The translations under genes were made by a program, and so were the position numbers. Shown piece by piece: positions 23,691-36,599 of a stretch of 64,000 nucleotides of DNA (the stretch's first letter is position 1; each line of letters opens with the position of its first letter). Below the pieces are notes generated by a model, which made no database searches, was not told the origin of the DNA, and was given only the letters and a program-made list of their open reading frames with translations. Origin of the DNA: Daphnia pulex (lineage: Eukaryota > Arthropoda > Branchiopoda > Diplostraca > Daphniidae); the NCBI RefSeq assembly GCF_021134715.1, contig NC_060019.1, forward strand, positions 9,686,001-9,750,000, written 5' to 3'.

Positions 23691-26600
23691 AAAGTCAGTA
23701 ATGTCGAGGGACTAACATTTTTTTTTTTTAATACTTTACCCCAGAAATTTTTCACGAATTAAAACTAAACAGGGTCAGACACATTTTTCCTACAAATCTT
23801 TTCTCTATTTCCTCCCTGACATTTTTTTTCTGTTCTCCAAATTAATTTTTTTTTCTCGTCTGCGTCCAAAACAAAAATCGAGTTGACGTTGAATTGTGCC
23901 TGCTGCTGCCTGCCTGTGTTTTGATTTGTACAGTCTCTTAACTATAAAACCTTAAAAAAATTTTCCTCTTTACTATGACTAAGACTTCTATAATCATCAC
24001 CTTATATTTCATATTGTGTGACTTTTTCCTGTCTCGACTAACCACCCACAAAAAGTAACTATCTTCCCTCCCCCAAAAAATTTTCACGCATCTTTCACTA
24101 ACCGAATCAAAATTAGTACGTATACGTCTGTCTCTTTATTATTATCGTGTAATTACAAGTCACATGGACCTTTTTTTTTTTACAAATTCATTGAAATTCA
24201 AAAAAACAAAAAATTTCTTTTCGTCTTGTTTGTTTGTTTGTTGGTTTTAACCTTACCCCCACACTATTTCGATTCAATAATTAACTACTAAATAAAAATA
24301 AAAAAATTCAACAAAAATAAAAAGGCAAAAACAACGGTTCCTACAGGGTGTGTTTTTTTGTTTTCAAACGAATAAAAACAAGTTTGTTTGTGTGTGTATC
24401 GTGTGTGTGTGTGTGCGTGTAGTACTTTGGATGACGACCAAAATATTTTTTTTCTTCCTTCACTTTTTTTTAATTCATTCCCCCCACCACTTTTTTTTTT
24501 TTGCTCTTTTGTTACATCATCCCTTTTTTTTCCTGACCGACCAAATTCTATAATAACCCTGACACTACCTCACACAATTTTATTTTCCCTCCTACTGTGT
24601 AAATGTGTGTTGTATCCACCCCACAGATTGATTAGTCGGATCACGAGGATATCAAGACCAGAAGCTCTTTTTTTTTCTGTATCTGAATTTCTATCTCCCC
24701 CTCTCTCTATCCATTATATAACTTTACCTCCACCCCTCCTTGACACTATAAAAAAAAAGGGAAGATAAAAAAATGAAGAAGGAGAAAAAAAACTACACTC
24801 TACAAATACAAAAAAAAAATAAAATCTGAAAAAAAAAACTTTTTTTCAATGGAACACGAGTCCAATTTTTTTCTCTTCTTTAGTTGATAAGTACGTTGGA
24901 TGTAGGGGTCCTGAATGGGGGAGAGGGGCAAAAAAAAACAACATTACATCACACAATGGAGAAAGAAAAAAATGGAAAGAAGAGCTGAGCGGTGGCGCGT
25001 GCTGATGGAGCGGCTAATTTCTCGGATAAATAATATCCAATTTTTTTTTTCTCTCCATTCTTCAGGGGTTTAATCTGAAGAAGAGAAATAAAACTTATTT
25101 TTTTTATACGTATATTTACAAGGGAGGGTGGAATGATCCTTTTCTTCTTTTATGTCGAAACTGTCACGATTCGAGATGGAAAAAAAAGGTACGGATGATT
25201 GACAAATCACACAGAGTATAGCTAAAGCCTCTTTCCTGTTTTTTTTTCAGTGTTGTTGTTGTTACTTGTATACTTCCCTCCCAGACAAAAAAAAGGGGGA
25301 ACTTGACAAGAGATCAGAAACATGATGATCGCCTGTCATGAACATAGTTGCGGCTTGTTATCCCTTTTCAACCCTTTTTCTTGGCCAGGAGAACTAAAGA
25401 AAACAACAGAGTCAACAACATACACAACCCAAACCACCGAGGTATTTATTTCGTGAAAGTTTTTCTTTAGTAGTAAATAATATTGTAGCAGTAGTTATAA
25501 ATTCCAAAAGAGACTAAAGTTGCACTCTAAGAAGAAAACGGGAACTTTTTTCTTTTTTAAACTTTCCCTTTTGGGTGGAAGACATTTCTGAGTGTAAGAC
25601 ATTTTTTTTTTTTTTCATTCTTTGTGTGTGTCTGGTTAAAAAGAAAAGAAGGCTGGTTGTCCTAACCGTCGTAAAGCCGTTAACCATCATCGCCCGAGCC
25701 ATTAGCCATAAAACGATATATCCTTGTAAGTCGCGCGCACGTCTCCTCCGACCTCTCTCTCTCTCGCTCCCACAAAAGGACTTTTTTTCTTCTTCTTCTC
25801 CTGGCAGTAGAAAGAGTTGTACAAACTTTTACGAGGCCTTAAAGGCCCCCAACCCTTCGACGTACATGGCAAGTACATGCACAGTGTTATATGGACAAGG
25901 ACTGACACCGCCATGGGTCATCTTTTCGACCGCGACTTGGATGACCCAAGCAGACCTGGTTCTTCTTCTTCTTTAAAGGAAATCGAGGACCTGAGACTTG
26001 CTGACCTTGTTTTGCGGTCTCGTAAAAGTAAAGAGGGGCGGATCAAAGGGGCAAACGCGCAACTTTGGACCTCCAAAGTCAAGGGAGAATCTAACGGACT
26101 GTGTGTGTCTTCACAGGCCTTGTAAAAAATAAAAATAAAAAGCACAAAGAAGAATTCCAGCCACCCCCGACTCACCTAGATCTAGGGCTGTATAGTAATA
26201 CAACATCCTTTTTGAATAACAACGTCACAGTCCGATAGCCGAGCGACGGTTTTACTGCTAATGGCCAAATCGGTGATGGTAACGCAGATGAGTCATTAGT
26301 TCTGCCCTCTCTCTATAGAGTCTCCAGCGTTCTTCTTCTTCTTTTTCCAAGAGAAAAGAAATACCCCGAAAATAACCCACAGCTCTCTCTGCTTTTTTAT
26401 TATTATTTCTTTTTTACACACCACCACAACCATATCACCTATATAGTATGTACACATGTATATAAGACTCTGGGCTCCAAGTATTGATTTTCTTATTCCC
26501 CTTTCACTCTTTTTATTCCCTTCAAACTATGTGCTTTCCGTACACACGTTGACTGTATTACTACACTATACTCCGCATAGGAGTTGCACACTCTTTTCAT

Positions 26601-29600
26601 CCCACTTCAAGATCTGCACCCCACTTTTTTTTCTTCTTTTTTTCCAACGTAGAATTAGGGTCTAAAGAAGAAGAAGAAGGGGGGGGGGAGGCATCAGCGT
26701 CGCGACGCTGAATCAGTCAATCAATAAAATATAGACTTTTTTCTTTCCCTTCTTCTTCTTTCGTGCGGTTGTGTATTTAGATATATCTAGGTGCGTAACA
26801 TCCCTTACATACGAAATAGGCCGACTATTTTTTCTCCGGAAAGATGTTGGCATTGTATTTTCATTTCAAAAATATGCGTTTTTATTTTGTATAGGCAAGA
26901 AGTTAGGGTTCTGTTATTTGTCTGTGTTTGCCATCTTCACGCGCTAACGGTCGGTCCCCCTCTTCTTAAATACATAAGAAGAAGAATTGAGGTCAGCGAA
27001 ATAACCCCCCCATCCGAAAGAGGAGTGGGGAGACTGTTCATTTTTGCGGATGCTTTCACTGACGCAATTCGATACCCTTCCCAGAGGGCCACCTTTTCTT
27101 CTTCTTCTCTATAGATTATAGACGTGTGCATGTTAGATTTTCTTAGATGTATCGCTTAAGGCCTCGAGCTTAGAACGTTGGAGGTTAAATATGTAATGCC
27201 CATCATCGACCCCACTGGTATCTAATCTAACATTCGCCATGTTTTTCCGTAGTTTCTCCTGGTCATCATCCGTAGACTCTTACGTGTATTGCGTGGGTCG
27301 TCCGCGCCGTAATAATAAATGTAGACGCGTGGGATCATTCGAAGCGCATTCCTCGCCGCAACCAGGAAGAGAAGTTGGAGGGATCTTTTTCGTACTAGGG
27401 GGGGTAGAGAGAAAGAAGAGGCTGCATCATTCATATAAACGGGGGATATACAACCGCGATATATACAGAAAGAAGAAGGTAAAGCCACCACACAGACTCT
27501 TCTGCCGAGCTTTTGTGTCGTGTCAAAAAAGTTTCTCGGATTTTTTTCTTTTTTTTTCTTTTGCCTTCATCATCGTTGCATCGCGGCTTTGAATAGTTGA
27601 GAATCCTCCGCCTTCACCTTCCCCCACGCAACATCAATGACGCGTTACACAAGACATCTAGAAGACCTTTTTGTGTGTGTGTGTGTGTGTGTCTATTTTT
27701 CTCCCACATCCATCCCTCTCTCTCTGCTGCTGCTCACTGTATCCACTCGACTCAATCTATTGATCCGCCCTTTGCGGTTCTCTTCTTGTGATTCTCATAG
27801 ACGAATGCGTGTGTACCGCCAACGCCGCCCAGCCATCGGAACTGGGTGGAAATTGGTCGACGCTCGGGTTGGCCGCTCTCTCATCGGCCGACGGTCTACA
27901 CACAATATAACTCGTTGCATTATTCGCCCCATCCACCCACACGTCCTCCTCTTTACTTTCTCGGCTGGCAACATTTTCCCCCCGTGATTGACTCTCCCTC
28001 TTATTCCCCAGTTTATCCCGACGACCAATCGTTCGCATTCATTCAGTATATTTATACATTGACTATATAGCTATATAACTGGGAGACTGCTACATTGTCG
28101 GACACACTAACTGGTCTCGGAGGCGGTTGCCATGGTTTCCATCCATGGGAACCGAAAAGGACTCTTCAACCGATACAACTTTTTGAGGGTTGCGACTCTC
28201 ACGCGGTCACGAATGCTGCTGTAATTTGCCACTTTACTTTTCCCGTGTACTTTCATTCATTCACTCGCGGTCTTTTTGGTTTGCTTGGCAATTTGAAATC
28301 GATAGGCGACCGAATAAAAAATGACAAAATGCTGGTGGGGACTCTCAATTGGAATCCCGATTCCGGTTGGACAAATCGATTGGCTGTCATTTTTATTCCT
28401 TTTCAATCCCACGTTGTGTAATCAAATACTGTAATTATTAGCCGACCTGTGATTGTGTCTGTCTGGACCAAAGTTCTGCGCTGTCTCATTCTATATTCCG
28501 CTCTCTTTTCAAGATTGAAAATTACTAACCAATTCATCCTGCTGGCGTCCTCTATTGTTATCGGACATTCGGTATCTCGTCGTCACACACACAACGGCCA
28601 TGATTGTTTTGTTCCCAATCAATGTGATGCGGCTACTCTTTCATTCTATTCAAGAGAGAGATGAGAGAATGTTGTTGTCTCTACGAGAAACGAGGAAATG
28701 GAGACCAACAATTGTTCCACCTTGTCACACACACAACAGTCGGTGGGTTGTTTAATTTTTGACCCAAAATTCTTCGACGGCCTGCCGTATACCCTCCTTT
28801 TCGTATATATAAGAAGGTAAAGAATAAACACGGACTCTTCTTCTTCTCCCCTCTCCACATAACACGTATACACACGGACATTGTATGTCAGTTCTTCTCT
28901 CCTCCCCCCCCTCTCTCTCACCTTTTTCCTTTACTTTTTCCTATTTTTTCGCCACCGTGTCACAGGTGTTATTTCGTCTTTTTCTTCGCGTGTCTGGGAA
29001 CTTTGGAAGAAGAAAATTTCGGTCGGTTGCCCACAAAACTCCCCTTCTTTCATTTTTCTTTCTTGACTTATTATATTCTTATTACATTAATCACACGTAT
29101 AACGCCCACTTTGTCGCCTATTATAGAATACGTAACAGCCATCCCACACACACACACACACACCTGTTTCTCATGGTTTATATATTTTTTTTTCAATTTT
29201 CATTACCATTGATTTGGTTACAAGAAATTTGATTACAGGAAGGAATTAATCGAAAATGTTTCAGAAATCTTGTCGTCCTGCTCAAGGAAATCAAAATTGT
29301 TGTTGTGTAGTATCATCGATAACATTTTACGGCAAAGAAATGACATCTCGAGTCAATCAATAATAAACACTGTTTACACTGGGGGTATGTCTTTGTTTTT
29401 CCAAGTTATTCATTCTCGTTTGATATTTGGAGCCGCAAAGGTGGAGAAGAAATTGACATTCGCTTACATCTATTCTATAGACAAAGAATAAATGATGGGA
29501 GAAAATACCGTTACCTCGATGCATTTGGGGTCATACATCAAATCGATACGGCAATACCTTTTCTGTGATGAAAGATCTGTGGCTCAGCCGCCCACGATTA

Positions 29601-29784
29601 TTCAAGTCGCTTTGAAAACCCCCCGTTTCGTTTCAAACTCATTTATTATTTCTTTGGCGGTAAAATCTCGAGCTGCCATCTAGCGTAAACATTTTAAAAC
29701 ACACTGAAAATGCCCAAATTAACAAAATAACGAATATGAATTTTGAAAATTAAAAATCGAACAATAATATTCTTATTTCGTCTT

Positions 29785-29790
29785 TTTATT
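29785..29790 (-). terminator. Candidate polyadenylation signal of the TSR/CUB receptor gene
   Basis: TTTATT on the plus strand is AATAAA on the minus strand, about 335 bases past the stop codon at 30125 in the direction of transcription. Confidence 0.4.
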
Positions 29791-30124
29791 CATCATTTAA
29801 TTCAGAATAAAAAGTAGTTTTTTTTATGTTGGATCTCAAACAAGACATTTAAAACCCCTAGCGACGTGAACGCCATCTGCCAAGCCTTTTGGAAGCACTA
29901 ATAGGAGACAACCAGACACAGACACAGTGCAGCCGACGTTGGAGAGCTAATCACGTGTGCTGCTGACAATAGTTTTTAAAATTTGATCAATCAAATTGAA
30001 TTTTGAAAGACTATATACGTAGTGACTCTAAATTTAATTCCAGAACTTATACTGTCTATTTTTATCATCCAAGGTACTAATAGTTACTGATACATTCAAC
30101 ATTCGAGTATATTAAATATTAACA

Positions 30125-33100
30125 TTAAGCACACGAAGAATCATCGTCGTCTAAGGACGTTCCTAGTTCAGTTGATTCGTCAATGGATTCACAGTATTCT
30201 ATGTCGTGTACAGATTTTTCAACTTCAGCCTCGTCCCAATAAGTTGAATCGTCGGCTAAACAACGAAGAAAAGAATCTGGTGCATCACATCCAGCATTCC
30301 TTACATCCAAGTCATAATAATCAAACTCTAGATCTTGATCTGGATCGAAAATGGCTGAACAAGACTGGGTCATGTTGGATCGAGTGATGCTATGGGTGTC
30401 AGTCTCAGCCAGAGATTGTGATGCCATCAGCACTCGACTGCTGACTGTGTTGAGTACTTTCTCCTCTTTGAGTGTTACATCTGACTCTGTGCGAGTGATC
30501 AACGACATTTCAATATCTTCTGGAGATGGACATCGTTTACCCTTGGAATTGAATCGTTGGCTAGTGTCGATCTGTTGCTGACGCCGGAATCCAATCGGGG
30601 ACATAGTTGAGGATCGACTCAGTCGATTCATTCTGCGAGATTTCTCCGTCGATAAGAAAGGTGAGTTTGGCAAAGACTTTTGTAACCGAATCAGATTGCT
30701 AAATCGTTTTGGTACCAGCCACCTCTTTTTCTCTGGTAGGTCCATGTCCGCATTTAAAGTTTCAACCGATGACAACGAAGTGGCCGTAGACACCAGCTGA
30801 TATTCGCTCGCCCCAGACCAAAGACTAGTGCTGTCATGCCGTTTGCCTGCACTGCCTTTCCTGCCCTTTCGGCCGTGCTTATGATGAAACCCGCATTTGC
30901 TGTAAAACACCACCAGAAACGTAACGGCGCAAAAGAGCATCAAAAGTAGACTGGACAGAGTTAAGACTGGCGGTGGAAGCATGTGATGTTCAAGTTTCGT
31001 TCGATGTTCCAGTCCGTTGGCGTCTTCTGCTGGTACTGTACCAATAATCCAAGTTTTTACAATACAAATGTAATTAATGATAATGTCTAATTAAAGATTA
31101 TACCTGAAGTAATGCTTGTGACGAATCCAGCGACGCATTTGGAATGCGATATGGAAGGTTTTCTAGTAATGTTGAATTCAATCAGCAGCTGAGGAGAACT
31201 GGTCGTCAGAATGCCAATCAATGGAGAACTAATAGTCTCGTTATTCAGCAACGCGATCAAAGGAGAATAAACAGAAATTCCATCGCGGATTGTCAGTCGA
31301 TCGTCGGCACTGCAATCCAAACGAAGGTAATCCAAATTCAAATGAAAATGGCTGTAACTTGGAGCCTGAAAAATTAATAAGTCAATGGTAACAATTTACT
31401 TAAAAATGAACTATACTTAATTATGATCAATTACAGTAAACACCCAAGTGATGTAACCGCTAGGGCAGAGAGTGGAGGAGACGACCAACGAAAAGGTTCC
31501 ATCTCCCAGTTGCATAGTGCATCCGCACATGCATTCCGACGTTAAGTTTCCAATTGCCGGACCATCTTGCTCTTCCAGCTCCACCGACTTGTCGGTTTTC
31601 TCCTTCTGCGGACAAGATGGCGCTTCACAACTCACCGATTCAATCGGCTGGCCCTGTTTTAGGTTAAAACAGTTTTATTTTCTTGTTTAAAATAAATTTC
31701 AACCTAATTGAATATCAATAGTTTACCACGCAGAATGAACCGGCGTGTTGCGGAGAAGGCCGATCGCAGTAGCGGTAACGAAAGCGGACGCCCTTGTATC
31801 CGCAATTCCGCGACGTACATGACGAGAACGCACTCCACGTACCCCACTCCGGTTCCTGGAAAACTGATGCAGACCCAAATATAAGGCGATGTCTGGCTGT
31901 GAATAGAGCAAGGCTCCAACCCAGATGGCTCTAAATTTTCAGCGCGCCCCTCCTGCCGATAGGTAATTATCGATCTGTCTATCCTTTAGCTCACAAAAAA
32001 TGTACGACAGTACGCCCGGACGAACTATAGAGCTGTAATTACAAAGTTCGTCATGTTTGATGAAGAGACGTGACTGACATCTAAATTTTGCGCGAGCCCC
32101 GAATTTCTTGGTAGGAAACTTGCGAAACAGTCTAAACCTGAAACTTCTAGATACCGTGTTAATATCGTCAACGAAATATTTGTTGGTAGGCAGTTATTCT
32201 GTTCTTGATCCACGCGCTCCTTTCTATTGATTAAACAGATAAGACTGAACCACGCCAAAGCTTTTGTTTACTCAACAGATTGCGCTTCAGCAGTTTCCGT
32301 TTCATTTAGGCCCGTAGATGAGGTTGTCGGCAAATTGATCGAGGCAATTCAATAATCATAAAGAAACAAACAAAAAAACAAACAGCAATATCGTCTTGCT
32401 TCTGCAAAAGATACAAGACAACTCTGTTGTCTGATGCCAATCCAGATAAATGGGAAGGACTGAATTGCTACGATTTCTATCTATCCTGCGCCAAGAATAG
32501 GAGTTTGGGTGAAGGGGGGGGGGGACAGAGGGGGTGAATTTTAGTGTATGCGTATTCAACCCTCCCATCCTTCGATTCATGAGACCTTCTTTGCGTGACT
32601 AGTAGGGAGAGTCCCAGTGTGGTCATTAATCCAACCCAAAGGGGACGGAACGAACGGCGCCCACGAGCTGATCGCGTTCTTACACAATAACACAACAACT
32701 CGTGGAGTACTAGCTGGGTGGGTACTGGCTAGCGCTAGCCCTACGGTTTTATTTCCTTCCGAGCCATGTCTATTTTTATACATTACCTACGTCGTATGCG
32801 AAGCAGTGAAGCTCTTAACTTGATATGGTAAACTAGGATGTGGCGCAAGCTTTCACGTCACGTACAATCAATTGGTTGTTTCGTGTGTTGTGAACGTCAT
32901 CCACCTTATTGTAGTAGCCTTAAATCAATCATACATACTTGACGTGTTTTGGTACGGGATGCAGGTCTGGCTGATGTCTACAACGGCACCGTCCGTTTGT
33001 GCCAAGGTTACCAAGTGGAAGCAAAGCGAATCGAAGTCGGCCGTGCCATCCAATAAACGACAGGATAAAGCTGCGACGGAACGGTTGGGATCCAGGACTT

Positions 33101-34115
33101 TCTCTCCGATGTATTTCAAAGTGAAATCATCCGATGAAATGTTTGACAAATAAGTTTTGCCGTAGAGACGGACTCGATCTTGAGATCCAGTCAAGCAAGA
33201 CGGGCGACGGTAGAAAACTGGCAGTTCTCGTCGACACGGCAAAACGAATTTGGCTCGTACCTGCAACTGGAAATCTCCATTTAAATGAACCTGTATGGAT
33301 TCACTGGAGCCGATGATGCCGTCGTCATCTTCTTCTTCTGTCTCTTCTCCAGCATCTTCTCGAATCGCTCGAACGAAGATTCGATAGTATCCCAGATGAT
33401 CGAGATCTTGGCAGTCGAATAGAATGTCAACCCCCATTCCGCCCGTTTGCCATATGTTCGGGATGGATCGGGATGCTCGAACCGAAGGGGCTGTGCAATT
33501 ATGGCTAAAAGAGCTGTTGCCCCGGCGTCCGCAATGGACCACTTGGGCAATGATGGTGATGTTGGCATCGCGAGGAGGGTAGCATTTTAAGTGGAGCCAC
33601 TGGATTTTGACTTGGAAGGGTGTGCGGTAATTGACGAGTTCCTCAGGAGCCTGGACAAGAATCGGCGGCCAAGAAACTCTTAACTCTTGATGATCGATCC
33701 ATCGATCGTCATTGTGTTGTAACTGCACGGTGTAAAACCCAGCCCGGTTGATGACTCCGCATGGAAACGTAACGTTTCTTTCTTGGTCTCCATCGGCGCT
33801 CCTCCTCCACTCTGCAACGGCCGAGCCGTTGGCCTTGTTCAAAACCCGTGCTCCTGTCAAGTTTTCTCGAGAATCAACCGCCACGTTCAAATCTCCTTGA
33901 AGAGCGATGTAATGGAGCGGTTCGTCTTGGTATGAATCGGCGGCAACACCTTGGTACGTATACACAGATTTTACTCAAAGCAAAGAAGAATGAAAAAAAA
34001 AAAATAATCTGTTTGAAATCGTGAACAAAATCTATTAACAGTGAAATCGATTGATCAACTCACCTGACAGCCCACAGGAGACGATCACCGCCCACGTCAC
34101 CCACAACCGTCGCAT
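30125..34115 (-). CDS. THSD1-like TSR/CUB single-pass membrane protein
   Basis: Six minus-strand exons join in phase: 34115-34064, 33973-32939, 31896-31727, 31653-31435, 31365-31104 and 31035-30125, giving 882 residues. Residues 1-17 are a signal peptide. Exon 2 encodes an ectodomain with nine N-x-S/T sequons whose WPPILV and CRLLDG... regions resemble vertebrate THSD1. A thrombospondin type 1 repeat follows (EWGTWSAFSSC, FRYRYC, about 377-436), then a CUB-like module (about 455-575), one membrane span (about 603-625) and a 257-residue Ser/Thr-rich, acidic tail. It is probably a cell-surface adhesion or guidance-type receptor; no ligand can be inferred. An in-frame ATG at 34181 would add 22 residues before the signal peptide. 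The exon 3 acceptor is the least certain: a better-looking site at 31855 is out of phase. The tail carries no catalytic domain. Confidence 0.8.
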
Positions 34116-34227
34116 TTCCTTTCGGATCCTTAACTGATGGCGACTCGATTGCAGTAACACATTCAACCCGGATGGCACCATGCATACACACCGCACTATT
34201 CGTCAACCCCGGATGAAAAACAGCTGA

Positions 34228-34235
34228 CTTAAATA
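34228..34235 (-). promoter_or_regulatory. TATA-like element of the TSR/CUB receptor gene
   Basis: The minus strand reads TATTTAAG here, about 50 bases before the upstream in-frame ATG (34181) and 115 before the preferred ATG (34115). A start site about 30 bases on, near 34204, would place both ATGs in the transcript. The motif is seen; its use is inference. Confidence 0.3.
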
Positions 34236-34259
34236 GGTGAGTTCACCCTCGTCGCCGCG

Positions 34260-35925
34260 CACAATGTCCGTATAGAAATGAATAATAGAGGGAGAAATGG
34301 GACAATGGAACGACGGCCGATGGCACACCTGGAACCGAATTCTAGACTACTACTACAACAAAAACCGGGCCAGCAATAGTTGTATATATATAGCAGTCAC
34401 AAGTTTACCCCCTCACCTCTCTTCCTCGAGTTCCGTCTGTCCGGCCCACCCCCCGCTTGCGCCTCTCTCCCAACTTTCAACTAAAGAAGGGCGACGTTTG
34501 TTTCTTGTGCGCAGGTTAACTCGCGGCGCACGCGAGCTTCGATTTCCTATTAAGTGGCAAGCGCATTGCATGTGATTTATATTCGTTTGCTGGCGCTATA
34601 AATATTTTTGCGTGCTGCTCAGACTTGTGGCAGATTTCTAGATGTTTCACAGTTAAGGGAAATGCGGATTTACGGAATGTTCTAAAAGATCTGTTGAGCA
34701 GGATACCTTTCTTCTGTCGGGAATCATTTTACTAGCTTTCAACAAGGAATAATTAATTAAGGGGGAGAAAAGCTTTATTAAATTGTACTATTTTATAGCA
34801 ACGTATTACTGTCTTGCTTCCAGGTACTTCTCCTTTGACTATGCCTTACATTATTAATGATATTTTGAAATAAGATAAGTCACGCGATCCCAATAGGGGA
34901 GAGCAGCTACACCTAGCAAATTGACCCCACTGGCTCCCCACCTTCTTCCCCCTTCCTTTCGCCACTGAATAAAAATATGTTTCATTTTATATGTGACATG
35001 GGGACTGTTCGCTGGATCATCAGCAACTATAACACACCGCTATTTGCTTAAGTTGGAAAGATAGCGCGAGGCTTCGGGAAGCCATATTCAATATTAAAAC
35101 TGTCGGGTTGAAAGATTAAATGTGAAGGAAAGATAAAAAGAACTTGACAAACGTGACAGGAATATTCTCAGGTCCCTAAAAAGTTTTCCCATAAAGAAAA
35201 CGAATATTTTCCCAAAATAATGTTAATGGACTTCCTGTGATGAAAGGGATATTTTACTGCACTATTTCTGTCAAATTGAAGGGCAATTGATTTAAGAAAA
35301 ATGTACAGCAATTTATGACGATTAGTGCGAAACCAAGAAAGCTTAGCAGAAATCAAAATATGAAGAATTTAAGGCAAAATTGTTGACATAAAGACATGCT
35401 AATTGTTGTTGGTTTTATTAAGAATTATTATGACATTTCATTTTAAGTCAATACAATCTGTTCAAAGCTTGAAAAGTTCAGTGCTACCATTAGGTGGTCT
35501 AAAATAACTCAAGTAACTTTTGTGTTTTGTTTTATCCTTCTAGGAATTGCTCTCTGTGATTTGGCTTGAGTTACGTCATCGAACATTTATCTCGTCACCT
35601 GGTGGAGGTGGATAAAAGTATCTGTTGGAGTCCTTAGAGGCCCCTCCTAAAGGACTCTAGATGTCACTGCCGTTTTCTCCCGCAATAGCGATTGCTCTTG
35701 TTTAAAAAATTTCTTCACGGACCAATATTGTGTGAACATTTTTCCTTTGCTTCCAGCACTGTAGGCCCTAATGTAAATTAGTATGGCACGCCGAAAGGGT
35801 CACAAAAAAAAATTGTAAGAAAAAAAAATAAAAGTTTCTCCGCAACGCTATCTAGCGGTCAAATATATACTACATGCAAAAATTCCCTTTTCTTGCCCAA
35901 AAAGCAAAAACGCGGAAATTTTCTG
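34260..35925. other. Intergenic region, no gene seen
   Basis: Mixed-composition DNA with no long open frame. It includes an imperfect short inverted repeat around 35628-35662 and a CGCTATCTAGCGG motif near 35846-35858. The latter resembles the CGCTATCTGCTGG motif at the palindrome's inner ends. Confidence 0.5.
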
Positions 35926-36232
35926 GTTAGATCTATTGTCACGACATATGTCGTGGCGCGACGGTCAAAACTGTCTATTGTCACGACATCTGTCGTGGCA
36001 ATAAAGAGAAAATTGTCTATTGCCACGATACGCCTATACTTCCTCTCTGATCTCTCATATCGTGGCAATAACACGAATTTTGTCTATTGCCACGACATGC
36101 GTTTTCGTACTAAGTTCCACAGAAGATGTTTAGGAAAACTACTAATAGGGTAAAACTACACGTGCATAATTCGCGCATCATTTTTCTTGTCAATTATCCC
36201 GTGAAACTCAACCTTTGTTGTAATCTCCAAAT

Positions 36233-36316
36233 AAAAAATTACCCTCTCGACGGAGAATCGAACGCCATGCTATCGCATGGTGGCATTCATTGCTGACCAT
36301 TCAGCTACCACTGCTA
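36233..36316 (-). ncRNA. tRNA-like Pol III unit (degenerate tRNA or SINE head)
   Basis: On the minus strand TAGCTGAATGG (36307-36297) fits the Pol III A box and is bracketed by a perfect GCTG/CAGC D-stem. GTTCGATTC (36263-36255) fits the B box and sits in a T-arm with four of five pairs. A run of six T (36238-36233) follows as terminator. The acceptor stem does not pair and no clean anticodon arm forms, although CCATGC/GCATGG makes a perfect hairpin. It is therefore more likely a tRNA-derived SINE head or decayed tRNA than a working tRNA. Confidence 0.4.
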
Positions 36317-36345
36317 AAATTAAATTGTAAAAAACTTGACATGCA

Positions 36346-36414
36346 TAACCTAACCTAACCTAACCTAACCTAACCTAACCTAACCTAACCTAACCTAACC
36401 AAACCTAACCTAAC
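36346..36414. repeat. Interstitial telomere-type (TTAGG)n tract
   Basis: About 14 tandem TAACC units, the complement of the arthropod telomere repeat TTAGG, with one variant unit (an A for T) near the right end. The tract is internal, inside the loop of the foldback element, so it is not a chromosome end. Confidence 0.85.
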
Positions 36415-36599
36415 ATGCGTGAATGTCGAATTAAAAAAAAAAATTATGTCGTGGCAATAGACAATTTTCTCTTTATTGCCACGACAGATGTCGTGGCAAT
36501 AGACAGTTTCGACCGTCGCGCCACGACATCATGTCGTGGCAATAGATTTAACCAAACCAAATTTTCTCTGCCATAGTCGGACATTTAAAATATTTAAAT

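Larger units (their letters stand above)
21240..30124. other. Krüppel 3' region and intergenic DNA
   Basis: A T-rich and A-rich stretch that probably starts with a long Krüppel 3' UTR. The first canonical AATAAA on this strand after the stop that I found is at 23685. Beyond about 25 kb the sequence is a mix of CT tracts, GAA/TTC runs and microsatellites. Open frames are short and mostly low complexity. One frame at 25817-26125 has more normal composition but no recognisable domain or splice partner. No RNA gene was recognised. Confidence 0.55.
35926..36552. mobile_element. Foldback element with palindromic terminal repeats
   Basis: A segment of about 105 bp at 35926-36030 recurs in inverted orientation at 36446-36552 with only a handful of mismatches. 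Each arm is built from short palindromes (CACGACAT facing TGTCGTGG) separated by GTCTATTG spacers. Another partial copy of the palindrome lies at about 36055-36105. The roughly 415 bp between the arms hold a tRNA-like Pol III unit and a TTAGG-type tract. No transposase frame is present, so it would be non-autonomous. Target-site duplications are not obvious. Confidence 0.55.

Noticed and set aside
25817-26125. 102-codon open frame with fairly normal composition
   Set aside because: It begins at a non-ATG codon, has no recognised domain and no splice partner. Too weak to call a gene.
36233-36316. Functional tRNA gene
   Set aside because: The acceptor stem does not pair and no proper anticodon arm forms, although the Pol III boxes fit. 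Kept only as a tRNA-like unit.
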